From the NCBI GenBank assembly GCA_028279245.1, contig JANQOE010000104.1, positions 1 to 37,871 of the forward strand: 37,871 nucleotides of DNA, read 5' to 3'. This document shows, piece by piece, positions 7,487-14,756 of this stretch. This stretch comes from Alphaproteobacteria bacterium (GTDB lineage: Bacteria > Pseudomonadota > Alphaproteobacteria > UBA6615). The translations under genes were made by a program, and so were the position numbers. The notes under the pieces were generated by a model, which saw only the letters and a program-made list of their open reading frames with translations, did not search any database and had not been told where the DNA came from. The first letter of the stretch is position 1; each line of letters opens with the position of its first letter.

Positions 7487-8782
7487 TTATCCGAGATAGC
7501 CGAACTGACGAGGTAGCCAGAGGACGACCTCCGGCACGAAGGTCATCGTTAGAAGCGCCACTATCAGGATGAACAGGAATGGCAGGATCTCCCTGATCGT
7601 ATCCCGCAGGGCAATGCCCGTCGTCGCGTTGATGACAAACAAGAGTACACCGTAGGGCGGTGTGATCAGACCGATCATCGTGTTGACGACGACGACAACG
7701 CCGAAGTGGACGAGGTCTATGCCGAGTTCACGGCTGGTTGGGAGGAACAGGGGTATGATCACCAGCAGAATGGTCGTCGCGTCGAGGACGCATCCCAGCA
7801 GCAGCAGGATGACGTTGACCATCAATAGAAAGACGATCGGCGAGAGATCGATGCTGGCCAGGAAGGCGGCCAGGGTGTTCGGGATGTTCTCGCTCGCGAC
7901 GATGAAGTTGAAGATCAGCGCCCCACCGATCACCAGTCCAATGGACGCGGAGGTGCGGGCGCTGCGCGACATGATCCCGTAGAGGACGCGGGCGGAAAGA
8001 GCGCGATAGAAGAAAGCGGCCAGGACGAGTGCATAGAAGGCGGCTAGGGCGGCCGCTTCGGTTGGGGTTGTTACGCCGCCATAGATGCCGAAGAGCAGGA
8101 TAACTGGCATCAGTAGGGCCGGGAATGCATTGACCGCGCGGGCGGGCAGTTCGCGCAGCGGGACGGGATCGTCGATCGGCATTTTTCGGCGGCTGGCGAT
8201 CAAGAAGATCATTGCCATTAAGACGACGCCCATCAGCAGTCCGGGGATGATACCGCCCAAAAACAGGAAGCCGATCGATGTATCGGACACGAGGGCATAG
8301 ATGACCATCGGGATCGATGGCGGAATGATCGGTCCGATGGTCGCCGAGGCCGCGGTGATGGCTGCGGCGAAGCCCGGCGCGTAGCGGCCGTTCTTGGTCA
8401 TCATTTCGATGACGATCTTGCCGATGCCCGCTGCGTCGGCGATGGCGGAGCCCGACATGCCGGAGAAGATCAGGCTTGCAACGACATTGACGTGACCCAA
8501 GCCACCGCGAAACCGGCCGACGAGTGCGACGCAGAAGCCGAGGAGCCGGTCGCTGATCGTGCCAGCGTTCATGATGTTGGCAGCGACGATGAACAGGGGC
8601 ACGGCTAACAAAATGAAACTGTTGAATAGGCCTTGCAGGATCTGTTCGGAGGCGAGACCGAGGTCGAGGCCGCTCATCGCTAAATAGACGGTGGCCGCGA
8701 TAATGAGGGAGTGGGCAATCGGCGCACCGATCGCCGCCACGCCGAAGAGAGTGGCCAGGCAGAACAGGAATGCGGTGCTCAT
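7487..8782 (-). CDS. dctM: TRAP transporter large permease (DctM family)
   Basis: 431 residues, about 12 hydrophobic segments. Typical DctM features are the N-terminal FGVAAIGAPIAHSLIIAA, GRFRGGLGHVNVVASLIFSGMSGSAIADAAGIG (residues about 89-121), and ATIGPIIPPSIPMVIYAL near 147, which carries the substrate/sodium-path motif. DctM couples sodium entry to uptake of the substrate delivered by DctP. It is the last gene of a minus-strand run (DapA-like, gntR, dctP, dctQ, dctM). The Ldh_2 gene ends 2 bp from it on the opposite strand. Confidence 0.95.
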   Translation of the reverse strand: MSTAFLFCLATLFGVAAIGAPIAHSLIIAATVYLAMSGLDLGLASEQILQGLFNSFILLAVPLFIVAANIMNAGTISDRLLGFCVALVGRFRGGLGHVNVVASLIFSGMSGSAIADAAGIGKIVIEMMTKNGRYAPGFAAAITAASATIGPIIPPSIPMVIYALVSDTSIGFLFLGGIIPGLLMGVVLMAMIFLIASRRKMPIDDPVPLRELPARAVNAFPALLMPVILLFGIYGGVTTPTEAAALAAFYALVLAAFFYRALSARVLYGIMSRSARTSASIGLVIGGALIFNFIVASENIPNTLAAFLASIDLSPIVFLLMVNVILLLLGCVLDATTILLVIIPLFLPTSRELGIDLVHFGVVVVVNTMIGLITPPYGVLLFVINATTGIALRDTIREILPFLFILIVALLTMTFVPEVVLWLPRQFGYLG

Positions 8783-8804
8783 CCTGCTCTAGACGGATGG
8801 GGTG

Positions 8805-9284
8805 TTAATCGGCATCGATGTCGGCGCCCATGATGATCCTGGCGATCCGAACCGCATAACGAACGATGATCGCCGCGGCAAAGAGGAGATAGGCCGAGAA
8901 GACGTAATCGAGACGAATGCCGAGGCTGGAACTGCTCTCGATCCGCATGAAGGAAATGAAGTCGTAAGACCCGGGGTAGGCCACGGCGAAACCGGCGACG
9001 ATGGCGACCGCCGATATCAAGGCAAAGATCTTTCGGACTGGCGGGCGGGCGCTCAGGTAGAGAATGTCAAACTTCACATGGTCGCTGTCGCGCAAAAGGA
9101 AGGCTGATACCCAGAAAACGATCCAGACCCAAGCGAGCAGGTTCGCCTCAAGGGTCCAGGTCAGGGGCTGATTGACGACGTAGCGAAAGAAGATCTGCAG
9201 CATGAAGCAGACAAACATGGCGGTGAGCAGAGCCACCGCCACGTTGTCTGCAAGTTGTCGCAACCATTTGGATGCGAACGTCAT
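8805..9284 (-). CDS. dctQ: TRAP transporter small permease (DctQ family)
   Basis: 159 residues with four membrane helices. Family landmarks: VALLTAMFVCFMLQIFFRYV near residues 15-35, PLTWTLEANLLAWVWIVFWVSAFLLRDSDHVKFDIL near 38-75, and GIRLDYVFSAYLLFAAAIIV near the C-terminus. DctQ associates with DctM to form the membrane part of the transporter. It sits 9 bp after dctP and 22 bp before dctM, as usual for separate small and large subunits. Confidence 0.93.
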   Translation of the reverse strand: MTFASKWLRQLADNVAVALLTAMFVCFMLQIFFRYVVNQPLTWTLEANLLAWVWIVFWVSAFLLRDSDHVKFDILYLSARPPVRKIFALISAVAIVAGFAVAYPGSYDFISFMRIESSSSLGIRLDYVFSAYLLFAAAIIVRYAVRIARIIMGADIDAD

Positions 9285-9293
9285 GGTTCGGGA

Positions 9294-10289
9294 TTACTGA
9301 ACTGCGTTGATGCGCTCGAGCAGTCCTTCCGGCCAGTCCTTGGAGAAGTCGCTTTCCAGATACATTTTCTGCGCGCGCTCGCGGAAGGCGTCGACGTCCG
9401 GCGTGTAGACTTCCAGGCCCTGCTCTCTGAAGAAGTCCACCAACTCAGCCTCATTGGCGAGGATCTTCTCGGTGATCTCGCGCGATGCGGTGTTGGCGGC
9501 GTCCTGAACAGTCTGTTGCTGATCCGGGGTCAGGCCGTCCCAAACCTCTTTGCTGAACGCCAGGAAGTTCATGTCGACGAGGTGGCTCGTGAGAATGATT
9601 TGATCGGTAACCTCGTAGAACTTCCGATCCTTGTCGGTGGGTAGAGGGTTGTCCTGGCCGTCAATCGTTCCGGTTTGGAGCCCGGTGTAGACCTCAGTAA
9701 ACGCCATTGGCGTCGGGTTTGCACCGAGTGCGCGTCCAAGGAACTGCCAGGCGTCGGTGCCCGGCATACGAAGCTTGATGCCTTCCATGTCCGCCGGCGT
9801 GTTGATCCGCTTGTCGCCGCGCAGGTTCAGCTGCCGGGTGCCGAAGTACATGACGGACAGGAGTTTCACGCCGAGCTTGTCTTCGGCGAGCTGGTACATC
9901 TCCTTACCGATGTCGCCCTCGAACACCTTCCGTTGGTGTTCGGCGTCGCGCATCAGGTAGCCGGCGGTGAAGATCGACCACTCAGGAATGAGCTTGGCGA
10001 GTTCCTGGGCAGAGGTGAGGGACATTTCCAGGTTGCCGCGGGCTATCGCAACCAACTCGGTGCCCTGTTTGAATAGGGAGTCGTTGTAGTGCGGCTGGTA
10101 TTCGGCGAACTCGCTGACGGCGTCGGCGAAAGTCGTGGCCAAGCCCTGGGAACGGAAGTCCGTTTCCGATGCCGGGGTCGACATACGCAGGACGATCTTG
10201 TCCTGGGCGAGGGCTGGGCCGGCGATGCCGACCAGCATACCAATCGCAGCCGCACCGACAAAGGCGCGACGGCCGAGTTTCATCGTCAT
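9294..10289 (-). CDS. dctP: TRAP transporter substrate-binding protein (DctP family)
   Basis: 331 residues with an N-terminal export signal cleaved after PALAQ. The signal contains GRRAFVG, so Tat export is possible. The periplasmic domain shows the DctP hallmarks: GIKLRMPGTDAWQFLGRALG near residues 164-184, with the arginine that forms a salt bridge to the ligand carboxylate, then PMAFTEVYTGLQTGTIDGQDNPL near 192. The ligand is therefore probably an organic acid; its identity cannot be read by eye. A strong hairpin lies just upstream in the mRNA (10333-10364), possibly raising this cistron's abundance. SD is AGGAGG. Confidence 0.95.
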   Translation of the reverse strand: MTMKLGRRAFVGAAAIGMLVGIAGPALAQDKIVLRMSTPASETDFRSQGLATTFADAVSEFAEYQPHYNDSLFKQGTELVAIARGNLEMSLTSAQELAKLIPEWSIFTAGYLMRDAEHQRKVFEGDIGKEMYQLAEDKLGVKLLSVMYFGTRQLNLRGDKRINTPADMEGIKLRMPGTDAWQFLGRALGANPTPMAFTEVYTGLQTGTIDGQDNPLPTDKDRKFYEVTDQIILTSHLVDMNFLAFSKEVWDGLTPDQQQTVQDAANTASREITEKILANEAELVDFFREQGLEVYTPDVDAFRERAQKMYLESDFSKDWPEGLLERINAVQ

Positions 10290-10332
10290 GTCTTTCCTCC
10301 TCAGAAGTTGTTTCTCGGTGGGTGGTCGTTTT

Positions 10333-10364
10333 GAGCCGCCCTGTGTGGTGCAGGGTAGCGGCTC
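10333..10364 (-). promoter_or_regulatory. Intercistronic hairpin between the GntR gene and dctP
   Basis: GAGCCGC (10333-10339) and GCGGCTC (10358-10364) are exact complements. An inner CCTG/CAGG stem extends the helix with a small bulge. On the minus-strand transcript it falls between the regulator stop and the dctP start and is not followed by a T-run. An mRNA-stabilising or processing role for the dctP 5' end is more likely than termination, though partial termination is possible. Confidence 0.5.
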
Positions 10365-10402
10365 GTGGGGAGCTTTTGGAGCCCTTTGCGTGTGACTGTC
10401 AT

Positions 10403-11047
10403 TTACAGACCCATCGCGTGTCGCAGGGCAATTGATACATGGAGGTCGATCGCTTTTTCGGCAGCATCCGGGTCGCGCTGCTCGCAGGCGCGCAGGACTG
10501 CTAGATGCTCTTGCATTGAAGACTCAAGGGACGAGGGTGCGACCTGATCCAACCGGATGAGCCGAATGCGGTCCATATTGACCCGGTGGATGTCGATCAG
10601 CAGATCGTTGCCGAGGAACTCCACCATTCGATGGTGCAGTCGATAGTCGACCCGTTGCCAGTCGGCGATGAGTTCGCCGTCAACACCATCCGCGTGCCGT
10701 GCGAGAATGTCTTCGTGGGCGTCGATCAGTTCTTGGATCTGGTCGGCGGGGGCTTGTTCGGCGTAGCGCCGTGCCGCTTCCTTTTCGACGATCATGCGAA
10801 GGTGGAACGTATTGCGGATGAGTTTCAGGTTCGCTTCCGCGACTTGGACGCCCCGCTGGGGGACGATGTGGACCAGGCCTTCTGTTTCGAGCTTTAGGAG
10901 TGCTTCGCGTACGGGCGCGAGGGGTACGCCGGTCAGCCCAACGAGTTCCCGCTGGGAGACGAACTGGCCCGGCCGGACGTCGGCGGAGAATAGCCGTTCC
11001 TTAAAGCGATCGTAGGCTACGTGGCTTAGCTTTGTTCGTTCGGCCAT
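10403..11047 (-). CDS. GntR-family regulator, FadR/FCD subfamily
   Basis: 214 residues. The N-terminal winged helix (about 1-75) has SQRELVGLTGVPLAPVREALLKLETEGLVHIVPQRGVQV, the standard GntR recognition and wing region. The C-terminal FCD domain (about 85-210) keeps the metal ligands: D-x-x-x-H in DYRLHHRMVEF, then EHLAVL, then LHVSIALRH. FCD regulators bind organic-acid effectors through this metal, fitting the adjacent TRAP operon. It lies 17 bp after the DapA-like gene and probably controls the whole island through the palindrome at 12032-12051. Confidence 0.93.
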   Translation of the reverse strand: MAERTKLSHVAYDRFKERLFSADVRPGQFVSQRELVGLTGVPLAPVREALLKLETEGLVHIVPQRGVQVAEANLKLIRNTFHLRMIVEKEAARRYAEQAPADQIQELIDAHEDILARHADGVDGELIADWQRVDYRLHHRMVEFLGNDLLIDIHRVNMDRIRLIRLDQVAPSSLESSMQEHLAVLRACEQRDPDAAEKAIDLHVSIALRHAMGL

Positions 11048-11064
11048 GTGTGCCTAGCCTTCGA

Positions 11065-11997
11065 TCACGCCGCTGGTTGAAGTGACCATTCGGCATGCTC
11101 CCGGTACATGTGGGTCAGAGGGTCCAGGACCTCTCTGGGGATGCTCTGCAGTGGTGGCGGGAGGGTCTGCCAGGTGGGTTCGCCCGACAAAGCGGCCATC
11201 AGCTCGGCGAGGGCGGGTAGTATGGCGTCGCTCGGAAGGGCACGAACCAGCTCGGTGGCCTGGGACAGCGACGCCGGTCGATCGGGGTTTGTGTCCGGGC
11301 TGCAGAGCTGTCTCAGGAGGGCCGGAACCAGGTTGGCGACCCCGGATATGGCCCCGGCCGCGCCGGCGTCGATTGCTTCGGGTAGGAGCGGTTCAATGCC
11401 GGTGAAAACCTCCAGCTGTGGGTGCGTCTTGAGCAGCTCATGAAGATATGCGCGGTCGCCGGAGCTGTCCTTGATCCCGGCGACCGTCGCGGGAAAGCGT
11501 GTATGCAGCTTTCCGAGCAGATCGACGGGAATAGGCGAGGGGTGGAACGCCGGAATGTTGTACAGATAGAGACGCAGCCGGTCGTCCCGGGTGCCGTCGA
11601 TGATCCGTGTGTAGAACTCCAGAATTCCGTCGTGACGACCTTCGGGGAAGAAGAACGGCGGCATTACGAAACAGCCGGCACAGCCGGCACTAGCCGCATG
11701 TCGGGTCAGTGCAATCGAATCCGCCAGAGAAGCCGCGCTCGTGCCGACCAGAAGCCTTTTCGGATCAATACCCGCCTCAATCAGCGCCTCTAGCACGTCC
11801 TTGCGTTGGGAGGTCGGCAGGACGGGGCCAAATCCAGTCGTTCCGAACAAAGCCAAGCCGTCAACGCCACGGTCAAGCAGCCGTCGGCAGTGGGCGGCTA
11901 GCAAGTCTGTCCGGCACTGCAGGCTTTCATCCAGCGGGGTCAGCAGCGCCACGTAGAGGGACGGCTGCTTTGAACCAGTATCCTTTTTTGCCGCCAT
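11065..11997 (-). CDS. DapA-family (dihydrodipicolinate synthase/NAL-like) aldolase or lyase, canonical active site
   Basis: 310 residues from ATG at 11997. An in-frame GTG 39 bp further upstream is less likely because the operator palindrome lies over it. Class I aldolase barrel features: GTTGFG at residues 52-57 (pyruvate carboxylate-binding loop), Tyr146 in LYNIPAF, and the Schiff-base Lys176 in GIKDSSGD. All canonical residues are present, so it should form a pyruvate-type Schiff base and cleave or dehydrate a 2-keto acid. The family covers DHDPS, NAL, KDG aldolase and Hyp-pathway deaminases. Biosynthetic DapA is unlikely given the catabolic neighbourhood. First gene of the minus-strand operon. 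Confidence 0.9.
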   Translation of the reverse strand: MAAKKDTGSKQPSLYVALLTPLDESLQCRTDLLAAHCRRLLDRGVDGLALFGTTGFGPVLPTSQRKDVLEALIEAGIDPKRLLVGTSAASLADSIALTRHAASAGCAGCFVMPPFFFPEGRHDGILEFYTRIIDGTRDDRLRLYLYNIPAFHPSPIPVDLLGKLHTRFPATVAGIKDSSGDRAYLHELLKTHPQLEVFTGIEPLLPEAIDAGAAGAISGVANLVPALLRQLCSPDTNPDRPASLSQATELVRALPSDAILPALAELMAALSGEPTWQTLPPPLQSIPREVLDPLTHMYREHAEWSLQPAA

Positions 11998-12031
11998 AGC
12001 GTTATTCTTCAGGCCTCTTCGCCCATGAGCT

Positions 12032-12051
12032 ATCACTGATATATCATTGAT
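12032..12051. promoter_or_regulatory. 20-bp operator-like palindrome between divergent DapA-like genes
   Basis: ATCACTGATATATCATTGAT is symmetric at 9 of 10 base pairs, with a perfect 10-bp core TGATATATCA. It sits 34 bp upstream of the ATG at 11997 and 20 bp upstream of the GTG at 12072, so it can control both transcripts. Its size and AT-rich centre fit FCD-type GntR operators; the nearest candidate regulator is encoded at 10403-11047. I found no second full copy elsewhere in the island by eye. Confidence 0.7.
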
Positions 12052-12071
12052 CGACCAGTAGGGGAAGTCGT

Positions 12072-13001
12072 GTGAGCAGGGTCGATAACAAGCTGGATTT
12101 GGGGGCTGTGCGCGGGATCGTGACGAGCCTGAACACGCCCTTCGCGCCCGACCAATCCTTGGATGCTGCCAGCCTGCGGCGTGAGGTCGACCATGTGGTG
12201 GATGCGGGCTGTGCCGGCATCCTGGCGCTGGCGGTTGCGGGCGAGGGTACGAGCCTGAAGGACGCAGAGTTTGCGGCGGCGGCCGGCTCGATTGTGGACG
12301 CGAATGCGGCTCGGGTCCCCGTCATCGTCAGTGTTTCGGCGGACGGGTTCGACGCCAGTCTGAAGAGAGCCCAGACGGCACGTGAGGTGGGCGCTGACGC
12401 GGTTTTGTATCAGTCGCCGGTCGGTTGCGCGCCATTGGATCTGCAGGACCGGATCGAAGCGCTGGCGGAGCAGGGCCCTGGACCCATCATGTTACAAGAT
12501 CTGGACTGGCATGGACCGGGCCTGCCTGTCGATGTGATTGCAGAGTTGTTTGAGACTGTGCCGGCCTTTCAGTCGTTGAAGATCGAGACGGTTCCAGCCG
12601 GGCCGAAATACTCGGAGGTGTTAGCGGCTACGTCGGGCGAGTTGCATGTTTGCGGTGGATGGGCTGTCTCCCAAATGCTCGATGCTTTGGGGCGCGGTGT
12701 TCACGCCTTCATGCCGACGGAGTTTGAGGCAGTTTACGTCGCGATCTACCGACGTTTCGTGGCGGGCGACGATCAAGGCGCGCGCAGCTTGTTTGAAGCG
12801 TTGCTGCCGTTCATCGCCTTCTCGAACCAGCACATCCATGTGAGTATTCGCTTCTTCAAGATGCTGCGACAGCGTGCGGGCATCTTCGAAACTGATGCCT
12901 GCCGGGCGCCGGTGCCGGAATTGGACTCGTTCCATCGTGAGGAGGCGCTGCGTTTGGCTCGCATAGTGCCCCGGTTGCTTGAACTTGCTGCTGCTGGATG
13001 A
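12072..13001 (+). CDS. DapA-family paralogue with an altered active site
   Basis: 309 residues from GTG at 12072, with SD AGGGGAA. It is clearly a DapA-fold protein: EVDHVVDAGCAGILALAVAGEG and the Schiff-base Lys170 in SLKIETVPAGPKY are recognisable. However, the GTTGE loop reads AVAGE (55-58 region) and the catalytic Tyr of the YNxP motif is replaced by Gln (IMLQDLDW, about Gln142). The chemistry may differ from the neighbouring canonical paralogue. The alpha/beta hydrolase gene begins at or before this stop codon, so the two are likely translationally coupled. The upstream palindrome implies co-regulation with the divergent operon. Confidence 0.88.
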   Translation: MSRVDNKLDLGAVRGIVTSLNTPFAPDQSLDAASLRREVDHVVDAGCAGILALAVAGEGTSLKDAEFAAAAGSIVDANAARVPVIVSVSADGFDASLKRAQTAREVGADAVLYQSPVGCAPLDLQDRIEALAEQGPGPIMLQDLDWHGPGLPVDVIAELFETVPAFQSLKIETVPAGPKYSEVLAATSGELHVCGGWAVSQMLDALGRGVHAFMPTEFEAVYVAIYRRFVAGDDQGARSLFEALLPFIAFSNQHIHVSIRFFKMLRQRAGIFETDACRAPVPELDSFHREEALRLARIVPRLLELAAAG

Positions 13002-13824
13002 TGGGCAAAGGCAAGTTCAGTTCAGCATGAAGATCGGCGGATTGCGAGCGGGGCAGGGTCCGCACGTCGTGTTGCTACACTGCTCCTCCAGTGCCGGTAC
13101 GCAATGGCGCCAACTGGTCGAGCGGCTCTCGGACAGGTTTGCGGTTTGGGCGCCTGACCTGATTGGTTACGGTGCGACGGACGGCTGGCCCTCGGATGTG
13201 CCGCTGTCACCCGCGGACGAAATCGAACTGGTGCGGCGAAGCGTCGAGGATGCCGATGGCCCGGTCCATTTGGTTGGGCATTCGTACGGTGGTCTGATAG
13301 CGCTGAATGCTGCACTGAGCGGTGCATTCACGTTGCGAAGTCTCACACTTATCGAGCCGATCGCATTCTGGCTGTTGCGGGAGGTTGGTGACACCGCACT
13401 GTTCGAAGACATCCTTCGGCTGGGCGTGGATTTCAATGCCGGGCTCGATGCGGGGACGCCGGTCGCGGGTGTTCGCACATATTTCGATTACTGGAACGGT
13501 CCGGGTGCCTGGGACAACGCGTCCAGCGAGTTGCAGAGCTACGTGCTGCGCACGGCCGCAAAGACTTACAAGGAGTGGCCGAACGCGTTTGAGCCCACGA
13601 CGCCGTTGTCGGCGTTCGAGTCACTCGCGACACCGACGATGCTTGTGCGCGGGACCGCGACGCAACCGCCGACCGACCGCATTGTGTCGCTGTTGGCGGG
13701 TGCCGTGCCGCAGCCGCGGGTCGTCGAGATAGAAGGCGCGGGGCACATGGCGCCGATTACGCACCCGGTCGAAGTCAACGATGCAATCGAGTCATTCATC
13801 GTCTCCCTGCGGTACGACCGCTGA
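12979..13824 (+). CDS. Alpha/beta hydrolase
   Basis: About 281 residues if started at TTG 12979 (23-nt overlap with the previous gene), or 265 from ATG 13027. The longer form keeps the first beta strand (GQRQVQFSMKIGG), which favours the upstream start by translational coupling. Landmarks: the oxyanion-hole segment VVLLHCSSSAGTQW, the nucleophile elbow GHSYGG (Ser) and the C-terminal GAGHMAP (His). The acid is probably in the TPTMLVRGTATQPPTDR region. Members include lactonases, C-C bond hydrolases and esterases. In this context a lactone or ester hydrolase preparing the acid for the DapA-like enzymes is a reasonable guess, not shown. Confidence 0.88.
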   Translation: MNLLLLDDGQRQVQFSMKIGGLRAGQGPHVVLLHCSSSAGTQWRQLVERLSDRFAVWAPDLIGYGATDGWPSDVPLSPADEIELVRRSVEDADGPVHLVGHSYGGLIALNAALSGAFTLRSLTLIEPIAFWLLREVGDTALFEDILRLGVDFNAGLDAGTPVAGVRTYFDYWNGPGAWDNASSELQSYVLRTAAKTYKEWPNAFEPTTPLSAFESLATPTMLVRGTATQPPTDRIVSLLAGAVPQPRVVEIEGAGHMAPITHPVEVNDAIESFIVSLRYDR

Positions 13825-13930
13825 GGGATCGTCGCAAAGAACACAAATATTACGCTTGGTGAAAATCGAATTCGGTAGCAAATTCAGATCCGGCAGGGTT
13901 CAGACCGTCGGCTACCTGGAGGGAGATGGC

Positions 13931-14452
13931 ATGTTTTCACGCGGCTCGGGTTCGGACAACTCCTCAAGCAACAAGAACACCAGCGTGCCCGCGAGCGGCC
14001 GTCAAGGAAATCGCCCCGCAGCGACGCCGGTGGCCGAACAGCAGCCGAATGACACGCGGGGTGCGGCCCCGACGCCAGCCAGCCCACGCGTCTCAACCAT
14101 CGGTCCTGACCTGAAGATCGTCGGCAACCTGGTTTGTAGCGGGGAGTTGCATATCGAAGGACGGGTCGAGGGCGATATTGAAAGCCGGATCATTGCGGTG
14201 AAACCCGGGGCGCAGATCGATGGCGGGCTCTCGGCGGAGTCGATCACGGTCGGCGGCGAGGTGATCGGTCAGGTCAGGGCGCCGACCGTTAACGTATCGG
14301 GGACGGCGCGGCTGCTGGGTGACGTGTTGCACCGGACTCTAGCTGTCGAGTCAGGCGCCCATCTGGAAGGGCACTGCCGGCAATTGGACAAGTCGGCCCA
14401 GGGGCAGGCGGAAGGCGCGCTGCGGGCCGCGGCCAGCCGTAAGCGGGGCTGA
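13931..14452 (+). CDS. Bactofilin (polymer-forming cytoskeletal protein)
   Basis: 173 residues from ATG at 13931, chosen because GGAGGGAG precedes it. The first 55 residues are a Ser/Asn/Pro-rich disordered tail. Residues 56-155 form the bactofilin right-handed beta-helix: TIGPDLKIVGNLVCSGELHIEGRVEGDI, then repeating strands AVKPGAQIDGGLSAESITVGGEVIGQV and VNVSGTARLLGDV. The C-terminus is basic (ASRKRG). Bactofilins polymerise without nucleotide and localise cell-wall enzymes or appendage proteins at the inner membrane. No peptidase partner lies adjacent here; it stands alone between the catabolic island and tRNA-Leu genes. Confidence 0.93.
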   Translation: MFSRGSGSDNSSSNKNTSVPASGRQGNRPAATPVAEQQPNDTRGAAPTPASPRVSTIGPDLKIVGNLVCSGELHIEGRVEGDIESRIIAVKPGAQIDGGLSAESITVGGEVIGQVRAPTVNVSGTARLLGDVLHRTLAVESGAHLEGHCRQLDKSAQGQAEGALRAAASRKRG

Positions 14453-14512
14453 TCGGCGCTGACGCGGTTGTTGCCGCTGATACCGGTTCTTGATAAGTAG
14501 ACGCGCCTCGGC

Positions 14513-14599
14513 GCGGCTGTGGCGGAATTGGTAGACGCGCAACGTTGAGGGCGTTGTGGGGGAAACCCCGTGGAGGTTCAAGTCCTCTCAGCCGCACCA
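14513..14599 (+). tRNA. tRNA-Leu (anticodon GAG)
   Basis: 87 nt including encoded CCA, with the long variable arm of a class II tRNA. Acceptor stem GCGGCTG / CAGCCGC pairs fully. The anticodon stem CAACG / CGTTG encloses loop TTGAGGG, giving anticodon GAG. The T arm is GAGG-TTCAAGT-CCTC. It is the first of two tandem leucine tRNAs. Confidence 0.98.
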
Positions 14600-14645
14600 C
14601 AACCTTGAACCTCATCCTGGCATAGCCTAAAAGTCTGGCCTCCGC

Positions 14646-14732
14646 GCGGCTGTGGCGGAATTGGTAGACGCGCTAGCTTCAGGTGCTAGTGGGCGCAAGC
14701 CCGTGGGGGTTCGAGTCCCTCCAGCCGCACCA
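14646..14732 (+). tRNA. tRNA-Leu (anticodon CAG)
   Basis: 87 nt with CCA. It shares the acceptor stem and D arm with the preceding tRNA-Leu but has anticodon stem CTAGC / GCTAG and loop TTCAGGT, giving anticodon CAG. The variable arm GGGCGCAAGCCC is intact. The 46-bp spacer (14600-14645) contains no gene, and the pair is probably one transcript. The SDR gene on the other strand ends 25 bp after it. Confidence 0.98.
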
Positions 14733-14756
14733 GATCTCGAGTTCGGATTGGCCCGC

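Noticed and set aside
11660..11695. Short tandem repeat CAGCCGGCA in the DapA-like gene
   Set aside because: Two copies only, in frame, encoding the Ala-Gly-Cys repeat of SAGCAGCF; no sign of a functional repeat array.
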